From: Lingula anatina
Lineage: Eukaryota > Brachiopoda > Lingulata > Lingulida > Lingulidae
Direction of reading: 5' to 3'
NCBI RefSeq assembly: GCF_001039355.2
Contig: NW_019773936.1
Coordinates: 370,643-434,642 of the forward strand
Length of the DNA stretch: 64,000 bases
Positions 28,801 to 41,700 of this stretch are shown in pieces (positions within the stretch are counted from its first letter, which is position 1; the number at the start of each line of letters is the position of its first letter). The position numbers and the translations under genes were made by a program. The notes below the pieces were generated by a model. That model made no database searches. It was not told where the DNA came from and worked only from the letters and a program-made list of their open reading frames with translations.

Positions 28801-31800
28801 AGTCTCGTCAAAGAATTGATCAACACTTTCTTGGCCATGACGCTTAACATCCTCTACAACTTTCTTGGCATTTTCAGGGTCAGTAATGGGCTCAAGATCA
28901 GAGATTTGTAAGTTGATTATTAAGCTAAACTGGTTACATACAGGAACCCAACGTGGTACAGGGACAATCTTGTCTATGTATGGTGTTGGGTCAATGTACT
29001 TATAATCAGCATCAGAGGGCTTTGATATTTTAGGCTTTTTTCGCATTGCAACATGGATAAAGTTTGGGTCACATCTAGAAGTTAGAGCTTTGCCAATTTC
29101 ATCTCCAGCACTTATTACAGTTGAGTAGGAGTTTGAGATTTTCCGTATTGGTTCTATGTTACTGATAATGATTTCAAAGCGACGCAATCCCCTATCATAA
29201 GGTGCAATCAAAACTTCAGTGTCACTGCGTCGTTTCACAATGCCTGTAACAGGGGAGCTTACCTAATAAACACATAAAATATAATTAGGCATTTGAAATA
29301 TTACAATGAGCCCTATTAGTGATATATATAATATATAAACAATATAAATCATTTCCTACAAGATTTGGCAAAAGCCTTGTTTACACAAATGGCTTGAAAT
29401 TAAGGGATTAATTAAGCAAAAATTTTTTTAATTAAAGAGACCAAAAAATTGTAGATAAAACTGATACATGTGCAAACATATTAAGATGTACAATTATCTC
29501 TAATTAAATCAGCTGCTTTCATTGGAGATCAAAAACACTGAGCCAATGGTACAACTGAAAGTTACATATGAAGTAAGTGAAGATTACCTGACATATATAC
29601 TGGCTGCGGGGTATATTAAACCACTCTTACAAGTTTCTTACAGGACTTAAATAAAGTTCAGCTGCCAAATGATAAACTTGACCAATTCATCTAGCTCTCT
29701 AGTTTGCATAAGTTTCCCAAATGATTTTAAATTTAATTTAGAAATTTGTGATGCATAACTGCTGCACTCACTATAGCACACATTTTCAAATGAGGGTCAC
29801 TGGAAACAACCAAGGGTTATGCAGAAAGAATACAGAAAATATCTATTCAAATGTCATTTTGGGGAGATATGAAACTATTCCCTTTGGTATTTAGTTATGC
29901 TGTTTGAAAGTATAAAATGGCATTTGGTGGGGTATAGTGGCAATTTCAAGGTTAAACATCATATGTAACTTTAAGTTTTTCACATTTAAACTCATTTTTT
30001 TTCATCATAGCTTTCAGTTATTTTTTAACCATTGGGTCACCTTACTACCCATTTTTCTTATCACATCAATCCCAGGTAAGAGAGTTCTGTTTTTGCCTTC
30101 ATATGGGAAGATACCACAGCCACAGTCTTTTTCACAATCACTTCTGCGAGATGGGAACTGGCGGTGAAACTTTGGGCCAAACAGCTTCATAACAATAGAC
30201 TTCCCTTTCTCAACCCTAAGATTGAAAACCCAAATGTCAAAAAATTAGGTTATACAAATTATTGCTGAGTTGCTGCTCAATTAATGTAATACTATATAAT
30301 GTCAAAATTTTGCGCTATAGGAGAAAAGCTTGTGCTACAGGGATTTATATTCATGCAATATGAGCTAAAACCCACAATCATTTCTGTAGGAACCAAATTA
30401 GGGTGTCCAATTGAATAAGGCCAGCAGTCCTTTTGATGACAAAGAGTTGCATTTTTTTTTTTTTTTTACTTTTTTTTACTAATCTCAAAGCTATATTTGT
30501 CCAATAAGTAAAATAAACAAGATTTCACTTCCTTAAGCTTACTTTTTATGCACTAAAGTAATGCAAAAGTAAGTGCACATCATTCAACATTTTATTCTAC
30601 TAGTATGTATACGTACATGTGGCCAAAAGACATTTCCTGCAATGAACACAGGCATATAAAAAACTACACAAAGGAGATGGTAAATATATACTGAACAAAA
30701 ATATAAACGCACGAAACTAAAATGGTCAGTTGAAATGAATAATCATGAAATATGCCCATGCAGGTTGATAGTTTATTTGTGAACTGATGGATTCGTTTTG
30801 ATCGATTATAGTGGTGTGGTTTCACTTGGCTGCTCCCGGTGAGTATACTCAAAGGTTCAGTTTTTACACCCATAAGACTAATGGAGCATGACGGAGTAGA
30901 GGTCAATCTGCAAGACCAATACTCGGACACTCTCTACCATCTAGGCAATAAAAGGACACACCAAAATGTGTATTTCTGCCACTTGTCAACATGCCACAGA
31001 TGTCTGGAACCATGATCAAGGGAGCATGCCATCAGCATGCTCAGTGCTGGCTTGTCAGTAACAGAAGTTGCAGCATGCCTGAATGTGCATCATTCCACTG
31101 TCAGCCGTCTGGGAACACGCTTCAGAGACACTGGTAGCATTAGGAACCACCCTCATGCACCATGTCGCCCAACAAACAGCTGTGGAATGTTCTGGATCAG
31201 AGTTTTCAGCCATCATGTTCCAGCTCTCGAAAATGTTCGCCAACTGCAAGAAGCACTCCAGGAGGAATGGGATAATATCCTTTAGGCCTCTATTGACAAC
31301 TTAATGATGTCCATGTGCCACTGGTGTACTGCTCTGCACAAATTTAATGGTGTCTGTGAACTCAGGATGTTGACCCCCAGGGTGTTCTGTATTTGATGCC
31401 CTTACTCTTGGACTATGCATTTAAACTTCCCCTAATGCTCTCAAAGTGATGTCTATTTGTCGAGAAAAATATGCTGTTATTTTTGGCTATATACTCTAGT
31501 CCCACATATGAAAATAAATCTACATATTCTTTCGTGCTTTTAAATTTTTGTTCAGTATACATGTACACTGCATAGACATTTAACAGAAAAAAGGCCATTC
31601 CCATTCCAGTATGAACAGGTGCATTCCAGCAACTATAGAAAAATATCCAACACTGCAACCTCAATACTCGCAGATTTCATGAACAACTTTTGTACAGTGT
31701 GGATCTACATGTACCTGACATTTATAAGAAGGCCCAGGTGGCTTTTTATACCACTTAGCAGTCAGTAAGAAACAACATCTACTCAAATGAGTCGGAGAAA

Positions 31801-34800
31801 GGCCTACGCCCAAGTAGGTTGTTAGCTATGGGTATGAAAGCATTTCAGCTTATGTGTTCTGGAGATCTCTAGGTTGCTCAGTTACCTTTTCAGGTTCAGA
31901 ATTAATTCTGCTGACTCTTATAGTCTGACTATACACAAAAGACTTTTTGATGTGAGAAAGATGAAAACCCAAATATTTGGGCAATATTTTCAATTAGTAA
32001 ATAATGATAGATGACTCTGTACCTACATGTTACGTATATCCAGGTATGACCATTTCACTTCATGTACTACTTCCATCACTGCATTATAGGAATCTAAGAA
32101 TGGCTTTGAAGTCTTCACAATATCCGCAAAAGGTGTGAGGAGTTTATCAAACTTTTCAAAAAAAGCTTTAATGATCCGAACCTCTTGTTCTTCCTACAAT
32201 AAACAATAAATGTTATCTGATAAATGCTATATTATTTATTATTCTTCAGAATCATTAATTCTTCAAGGCATCATTTTGTCACAAAAAAAATTCAAATTTG
32301 TTTTTTAATTAGAAATACTAATTCATTAAGTAATGCATGGTGAAGTGAATTTACCACAGTTGGTATGCCACTTCTTTTTCCAACATTTAATGGTTGAAAG
32401 GCACCAGTTTCATCACTCTTTCTAACACTCTCAAGAAATTGTGAGATTTTCTTCCTTGCATCTTTAATGTCTTCCATCAGATCAGTGAATTCTTCCCCAA
32501 GGTTCATCCAATATGGCATCTTTCCTAAATGGGTTTACACACATCTTCAAACATACATTAGACTTAATGTGATGTGCGTGTTTGTGTATCTGCATGTGTA
32601 AAACAACTGTAGTCAATGTTGCATTATCAGCAATCAGAAAGTACTTGAATATTATGTTTATTGATTCCCTACACTTTCTGTACACAAAAAATCAATTCAT
32701 TCCCTTGTTCATGTGACCATAAGATATTGAGGGGAAGCACAAGTTGGGTTACAATAACACTACTGCAATTAGATAATATAACCTTCCCACTGTACTAAAC
32801 ATATGATGGAAAGTTTATACCCAACAATTGCATATACACTTAAAGTAGTTTTGACACATTTATGGTTTACACACAAAGAAAATATTTATTACTCTTTTTA
32901 AACACAAAGATAATTTTAGATAAATTGTATCTTTTAAATAAAAAAAACTTCTTTTTAAAATCTTATGCTAAATCCCCTTAATCAGACTAATACTATAACT
33001 GTAGTATCAAATAATAAATGGATGACTGTATAGATTGTAACAGTACAATTGGCTCTCTCACTGTGTAGTTTATATTTCTAAAAACAATACGAAATGATCA
33101 TTATATCACTTTGCATATAGTCTAAATTAAAAAATTGAAATTGTTCAAGGATTCAAAAAAGCCACATGGTAAACTGAAAACCAAATAGGCATGGATTTTA
33201 ATTACTTACATTTAACTTTTCTAACTACATACCTGATAGGAAAAAGCAGGATTCTTCAATCTTTACCTTAGCTCCTATAATCATGGATACAGACAGCTTT
33301 AATCTGCAATCAAAACAAAAAAATAGTAACCATGTGAATAGTATTATACAATGTAATTTTATTTACTTCAAGCCATGGAAATAAAGACATCGCATGTGAG
33401 CATTTTGAATCATACATATCCTTATTATTATATCCTTCAACTGAGCTATTGAATGAAATGGGCAATTTAAATTTGGTTTACATACTTCATGAGAGCTGAG
33501 CCAATGTTTGAAAGTGCTCCCATAGGATTATTAAAGATTGCTTTCACTGCTCTCAGTATCAGTTTAATTGCTTCAAATGTCGTTTTAGCTGCGAATGGGA
33601 AGTTAACTGTTATGGTGTCCACAATTGCCTAGAAAACATCAGCATGAAAAATGGAGAACTAAGTGAAGCAATAACATTTCAAGACTATATCTTATACATA
33701 ATTTTTGCACAAGATATTATTTTCCACAATTATTATACTAAGTAGCATTTTTAAATTTAAAAAAAACAAATTCTTTCTAAATATAATATTATTCATAATT
33801 CATTTAGGAAAATTATATAGTCTTCCTGGTAGTTCAGAATTATATATCCACATCAGGTTGTTTCTTTTGTCATTTCTAAGATCTAAGTTGGAAAAGATAA
33901 GTAGCTTTGCAAGGATGCATAGACATAAAAATGTGTCTTCTGCTGAATGGAAATATGTTGAACAATAATCAGTCCACTTACATTATAAAAGCCAAGAATA
34001 TCTGATTGAACATCTTCTACAAAATGTCGCACTCGGCGTACAACCTCTTTCATAGCAGCTATCCATGGCAAACCCTCATAGTCACTTATGTCACAGACAA
34101 ATTGCTCCAGGTTTTCAAGCAGGGTTCTTAAGGCATCTGGCAAATTTTTGATGGCCTTTACTGCATCGTTAAATAGGCCTTGCAATCCTCTGCCTTTAAA
34201 TAAGCTGACAATTTTCTTAAAGGTATTGATTGACTTGGCAATTGGCCGTCGAAAAGTGTCAATGACTTTGTCAAAGAGTTTTGCTAAATCTCTACTATCG
34301 TTGATCCCAAAATCCTAGAATCAAGTGCATATACATTCATTTCAATAACATAAATTATTTCTGATCCAAAAAATCTTAATAAAAGTGAATATATACATAC
34401 CGGGGTAAACAAAGTCAATATAAAACATATATATGCAGTGTTAGAAATTAACGCTGGAATGTCTGCCTGGGGCTGACAACTTTCAGAATGGGCTGAGAAG
34501 TTTTCCCACCTGGCAGACATTCAGTCCAGCTACTTTTCAAGATGGCTGGATTTTCGGTCCAGCAACTAATTTTCCTAAGAGGCAAACACTGTATACATGT
34601 AACTATGTGAATATTAATAGTTCAACTGTGACAATGGCCTGTCATGTAAACTTAGAATAAATGGTTAAAAACTGAAACCACAGTACTTTTATTCACAAGA
34701 AGAGGCTTGTGTTTTTAGTGTAGGGCAATGGCCACTGGTGTGATGTTGTATTAGATTATTTTATCAAGTAAAATTACATACACATTATTACCTTCAAAAC

Positions 34801-37800
34801 ATTGAGGTCATACTCAATATATCCATGGTAACATGCCAAAGCTCTGAAGACATCAACTTGCAGCCGCAATAGTCCAATATGTGCTTCAGCGAAAGCAGTG
34901 TTATAACTGTACAAATCAAAAAAGCTGGACAGCAAACCTAAAATTAAAGATGTGTAAATTAACTATCCTTCCTCTGCCATTTATTAAAACACATATATCC
35001 TCCTTAACTCACACCCCTTAATGACATATCTCACAGAAAGCAAATATTATGAATGTTTTTTATTATGTTTATGACAAAATTGTTTATGTTTCAATTCTTT
35101 TTAAAACTATTATTCAACATCAACTTAAAAATATACAGATTGAAATTCTATAATTAATTCATAAACCATTCAAATTGTGGAAGGCTGGATATCACTTTAC
35201 CTAGTTTCAGCTCCATTTTGTTTCTGGCCTCCAATCCAAAACTTGCTCCAATTTTGCTATTACCGATTTCTTTGCTCCACTGTATACCTGGGACCTCTAT
35301 TTTGAAACTTAGTGCTTTGAATATGTCTTCAATGAAGCCTCTTTTCAATCTCATAACAGTATGATATGTGTACTGCTTTCTGAAATTTTGAAAAGTACCT
35401 TTTTATTGACAATAAATATATAAACTTAAATAATAAAAGTAATTTTGGTTACCTCAAAAATTGCTAAAGAAGATGGAAATGAAACATTGTATTGAGAATA
35501 TTGAGAATATTGAGAATAAAACCCGTAGCACCAAAACAGCAACAGTGAATATTATAACATAGCGTCTCTTTTCAATGTTTTTAATGCTGCAAACTGATGG
35601 CAACTAATTATAGGCTCAGATATACAGATGATGGCATGCTGCTGATAAAAAACGTTATCGCTTTGTGAAATTTATGATCTAACTCTGAACAGAATTCTGA
35701 TGCACTAAAAAGTGAAAATTAAATTTATTGATTTTGATTTTTGCACATATCTGCAACAGAAAACACACTGCTCACCCCAAAATAATGTTGTGCTGTTCTC
35801 TTGTCATATTAAAATGTTTGGGATGTTTTTTTAATGCAGCAAATGCTTTATCACGTATAACATCAATGTCATCATTAACAGCCAAATCAATCAGTGCAGT
35901 GGCACTCTGAAAAAAAAAGGAAAATTCAAACAAAGTATTTTTCAAATTATCCATTCCTGTATATCAACATAAAATCATGGAGCTTTTATTTAAGGACACA
36001 CCATCGGTTTTGTCTGCGTGTACCTATCCGTCATATGTTGTCATACATGTACATGCATCACTGTATTTCAAGGTACATATACTGGTACCTTATGACAAGT
36101 GTAGGATCTCAGTGCATTCACAGCAGTCCGTCGCCATGCTGGGTGTCCCATATTTGGCTTAGCATATGATAGAATATGGTCTAATGATGTAGGGGAACCT
36201 GCATTACCAACTGCTTCCAGTAGAACCATTTTGGTGAATTTGTGATGATGCTCAGTTTTGTTGAAAAATGTGGGAGAACGTTTGCCCCGATGTTGTGGCG
36301 GGGCCAAGGAACCTATAAAGGTGAAGCAAATTACTCAAGTTTAACCAACAAGTTTACCAACAAAACCCTTAAACATCTAAAATATATGGAAGGAGTTGCA
36401 TTGTTATGATCTTTCCAATCAAGAACAAGCTCGCAAAGAAAATGATTTGCATGCACACATCTACTGTATATTACACTTTATTAAACTTAACTTGCTGTAT
36501 ACATGGGGCCGTAGCAATAGTCTGAAGGTTCAATAGTCCGAAGGTTCATTGTTCAGAATGTTCGCTATAGAACCTTTGGACCAATGAACCCTTGCTTTAA
36601 AAAGAAACCCCGAAAAAGTAAGCATTTTTCGGACCAATGAACCTTCGGACTATCGAGACGCCCCCGTATACACAACACAAGACAGAACAAAATAAAACCT
36701 TCATCATGATGTTCCAGCCAGTTTTCCAGGTGTTCCACCAGCTTTGCTGCACTCAAGTGGTTGGTTTCATTAACATATCTTGCAAGACTTCCAATGGCAA
36801 GGCAGGCTCGTTTTTCGTTCTTGGTTATATTGCTATGTTTCCCTGAGAAAAAAGTGAACTTGAATTATGTAGCTAAGGAAATAAGTTTTCAAAATGAAAC
36901 TTATATCATGGCATGCTTACTAGTAAATTAATTAGTTCTTAAAGTTAACTTTCAAACATCATCTTCATTATGTAAACAAATCTGCACATCAAAATAACTT
37001 GGTGAAATGTTACCTATATTTTCCCCAAGTGGACCAAAGCATAGTTTGGCAACAGAGGAAATGAGATCCTAAAATCAAATGAAAGCCCACCAGATATGAT
37101 ATCGTACAGTAAATAACATCTTATCATATCTTTAATTACCTTCCTGACAAAAACACTTAACTTTACAAACTTTAAGGCTTAATGATGTCAATTTTGAGAA
37201 ACTTAATATACTGTAGGAGCAAATGGTTTTAGTTACTTCAGAAACATGATAAATATATATATAATGAGTATAAGACCATATTTTTCATCATGTTTACAAA
37301 CCAATGTTGGTTTCTTTATTGCATGCATATGGTACATCGTGCGTTGGACCTCCTCTTCATGTGGGTCAACTACATTGAGTACATGCTGCACAAGTAACTG
37401 CTGGGCTTCCTTAGTCTCCAGTTGGATGATCAAATCAATGAACAAATGGCGATCAGCTTGACATACGCTATCATTTTCTTGGCACTTGTGCTTCAGATAC
37501 CTCTCTCCAAGCTGGACCATGTCAGTAGGGCTCAACTGCTCCAGGTACTGACGTAAGGTAACTACACACTCTATTCTCTCAGTCGCACCTGTAAAAAATT
37601 ATACACACTCTCAGATAATGTCAATAGACAAATCAAAAAGCCAATAGAGTTGCATTGTGTCTACAAGTATGCTCCTTCACAAAATAGTCTGTGGTGTATG
37701 TTGCACAACACTCATAGTTCTATCAATAATATTATTTAAAGTTTTGGTCTTTTAGTTTATTATTTTTTAGTTAATTTTAAAATACCTTATGATTTTATTA

Positions 37801-38759
37801 TTTAAGACACATTGTAAAACTTCAACCTTTAGGTTGCGATTTTAGCAATTAAATTATTATTATATTATTATTATATTATAAATAAATTATTATTATTATA
37901 TTATCAATAAACTGGTCATAGTGGAACTGAAAAATTACTGAAGAGATATATGTGTTTGATTGTCTTTTTTCTTGACTTTAAAGGGTTTTAAGAATATATT
38001 CATCATTTATGAATTAAGAGAAAAACCATATTATATTGCAAAAGACAAATTAATACACAAACATTTAACAATGGCATTCAAAGAAAGAAAATAATTACCT
38101 GACATCTATAGGCAAGGTAGAGGATGAAATATCTTTGCATTTCTTAGAAGAATAAGCAATTTTACATTAACAACAGGTAAATTTTGACTGAAGCAAAATA
38201 CAATTTATATACTATGGGGCTAATGAAAAAAAATCCAAAAAATGAAAAATGAAAAATAACATATGAAAAAGGAAGTACATGATAAGAAGATATCCTTGAT
38301 ACAACCAGCAACTGATTGGAAAGAGAAACCTTTCCCTTCCTGATCCCTGACCAAGGTTTCAACTGTATGTTAGCCATAATTGTGTAAATGGGCACTAGGA
38401 ATAGTCAAGAATGACTATTTTTGAACAGATGTAGGTGGTTACCATAATAACCCATATGTTAATTGGAACTGATACACATTATAATTTTTGCATTTGGCTT
38501 GAAAACACATTTTGGCTTTGCCTTTTTTTATGAGCACTTTTTTGGTTCACACAATTTTTAGCTTGTTAATTTTGTATCATCTTTTAGCTTAATAAATATT
38601 TTGGCTATTTTGCAACCCCACAAATTGATATATATCCATCAGTAATATAAACTGGTGAGTATGTGTGCATATTTCAATTTGTGCAGTTGCAAAATGAAGA
38701 AGTCTTAGAAAGAGCTGGAAGGGAAGGAAATTGCTTGGAACAATAAGAAAGAGGCAGTT

Positions 38760-38790
<31 letters not shown>

Positions 38791-41700
38791 GACATGTAAT
38801 GAGGAAAGGAGGCTTGGGAGTGTATAGCAGTCACAGGGAAAATGAAAGGAAAGAGGAAAACCATGCATCAGTTTTTGTCAAGAGTTTAGGTGTATGGATG
38901 GGTGTGTCCAGCACAACAATTCTGATATATCGTATATATAAAAAAGGGAGCTGTGGAGGTCCATGACAGTCAACTTCCTGCTAAGACAATATATGCTTTG
39001 AGAGAGAGAGAGAGAGAGAGAAAGAGACTATTTTTTTGGATATATTATATCAATGTAAATTTTCAGGCCTTATCATTACATGAATGTTATAACTCAACAT
39101 TATCTAATGTTATGTACTAATTACATCATTCATTCTATTTGTCACCGGCCAAACTTCAAACATCATTCTTGTGTTTGTCTTTTATCGATAATATCAAGTG
39201 AGTGAACAAGGAGACAAAGTTACATTTACTCACCTTCCCCTGTGTGATTGTGGATACATGATAAGGCTTGTCTGATGAAAGGGTTTGCTTCTTCTAAGCT
39301 CATATGCACTGTCTCTTCCTTCAAAATAAATAATGAAATAAGACAAAAGAAATGCATTAACTATTTTACAGTGCACAGAAAAATTAATCAAGAACAATAC
39401 AAAAAGAAAATATAATTATCACAGTAAAAGGTGCTCCTTTTACAGGTATTAAAAATGCCCAATATGCTTAAATGTTAAAACTAAAGATGTATATATCGTT
39501 AGCCAGTACCTTTGGAACCTCGATACTATCGGCAGTTAACCCCTTTAAACCCACTGTGTCCTGTATAGATTCAGTTGATGTTAATTTTCTAGAAGAGAAT
39601 GAGGCCTTTATAAAGTGTAACATACAAGATCAAATAACATTACATTTTAATGAGCTGGGGCACATTCATCAAATTCTCTCTCCATTTTTTTTTTCTTAGA
39701 AAATTGGAAAACACTGTAACTGCCATACATTCCCTTAATTTCAAAATCTTATTGAAAACTACCATTAATATTTTCATTATGTTTTGTGGAGTCTTATACC
39801 CTTAAGGCATGTGCCTCTTTTTCATTTGTCACATGATGGCCAACCAAAATCATTGATAGCAAAACAAAAAATTTTTAAAAACTTTTCAACTTACCTTTTA
39901 GTTTTCAAAACAACCTCTGTAGTGGACTTTGTCTCGATATCAGGGAAACCTTATGTTAACAGATAATTCATTAATTTTTAATTTAATTCAATTTAGTAAT
40001 TCGATCAAAGTTTGGAAAATTATAAAACATTCAGAGCAATGACCCAAAGTTCAATTCAAAATCAGATACTGTTTACTTCGAGACTTCATTACTTACTCCC
40101 AGTGATGTCTTCTTTTATTATTCTCTCTCCTGGCACTCTTTGTCTGATATTTTGAAAAAAGAGAAGTATTTTATAAACAATCTTATAATCACACGATTCC
40201 ATAAATGGTTCTTAATTAAAGTACATAGGTTTACTCATAATATATTTTACTGACAACACAAATTACACATACAAATAATATTTATCACCACCCCAATTCA
40301 AAGACACTCTTAGCCTCAGAAATTGTATTACTTACATGATAGAATATGGGTTAAAAGCTAAATTGGATTTCAATTAAATACCATAACATTAAACTAAGCA
40401 GCACTGCAATTAGACTGCTTTCAGTTATTGATTCAAACAATGCACCTTTGGAGGTGTTGGCGTTTTTCTGGATCTGTGTGATCTTTCAACATTATTCTGT
40501 CCAATGCCAAAACATGCTCTATGTGTCCCATATGATGTATCTTCATTGTCTACAATTGAAACAATTTGTCAGCTGATCTGTACATGATTGAAGTATTTTC
40601 AACTCACTCATGAAGTAGTGAAAATGGTACATGCATGTACTGGTACGTACCTTCATGTAATGCTTTGAAAATAATGACTTTGTATATTTATGGCTTTCAA
40701 GGTTGTCTGCGAAAATGGATGATTGGTGTGGATTACCCAGTGTCCTAACTACTGCACAACTGCTACAGAAAGTTAATAAATGCCTTTATACTCATATTTT
40801 TGCTAAGAATCAACTTACCTTGTCATGGTGTCTCTCTACATCACGTGTGCTACGGTGCTGGCGTCGAAGAAGGATACCATCAGGTACACGTGATACCTCA
40901 TATGACTGTTCTGCTTCACCTGTTTAGAACATGAAAATTTTGTTTTCGTTACAGAGGGTTCCTTTTTTTCCTTCTTTTTTTAGTAATATTTTAAGTACAA
41001 ATATTTAGCTTTTAGTATGAATCACTGAAAGATACTCTTATCACATTTTAGGAGCCCAAGGACCATTATATATATATATATATATATTTACTTATATATA
41101 ATATTATGTCTTCTAAATAAAGACTATATTTTCATTGGGTCCAAGATCACACTCAACTTGCACTTTAAACATTTATGTTTATAACATTGTTTAACAATGA
41201 ATTAAATAAAATTCCAATTACACTTATTGCATGCACTTAATTAGGTACTGCATGGTACTTGTGATACTTGAACATGTATCTTTTTTGCATAAATCACTGT
41301 TTTGTATATTGAAGTAGTAAACACTGTGCTAACATGATATAGGGGAAAATGATACACAATATCTTGCCTGTGTGGTCCGTTTCATTCAGCTTGTATTGCC
41401 ATGATTCTGCATCTTGAAGCTTGGAAATAGAAAGAGTAGTTCAGTTACGAATATAAAACATTTATCTAAATGCTAGGTACAAGCAATTGCCACGTTGTAT
41501 ATTATGCTAAGATCGAAAACCGAGGTACATGTAAGTGCAAAAATTACCGTTTTTGCATGGTTTTGGGATTTTCTTGATATCAAAGTGATTCAAACGGCAT
41601 CATAAAGCTGGGTAAAAGGACTACCGAAGGAAACCAGGGATTTATCCTTAATTTTTTCTTATTTCTTTTATCGCCTTTTGCCTTTAACGGGTTATTCACT

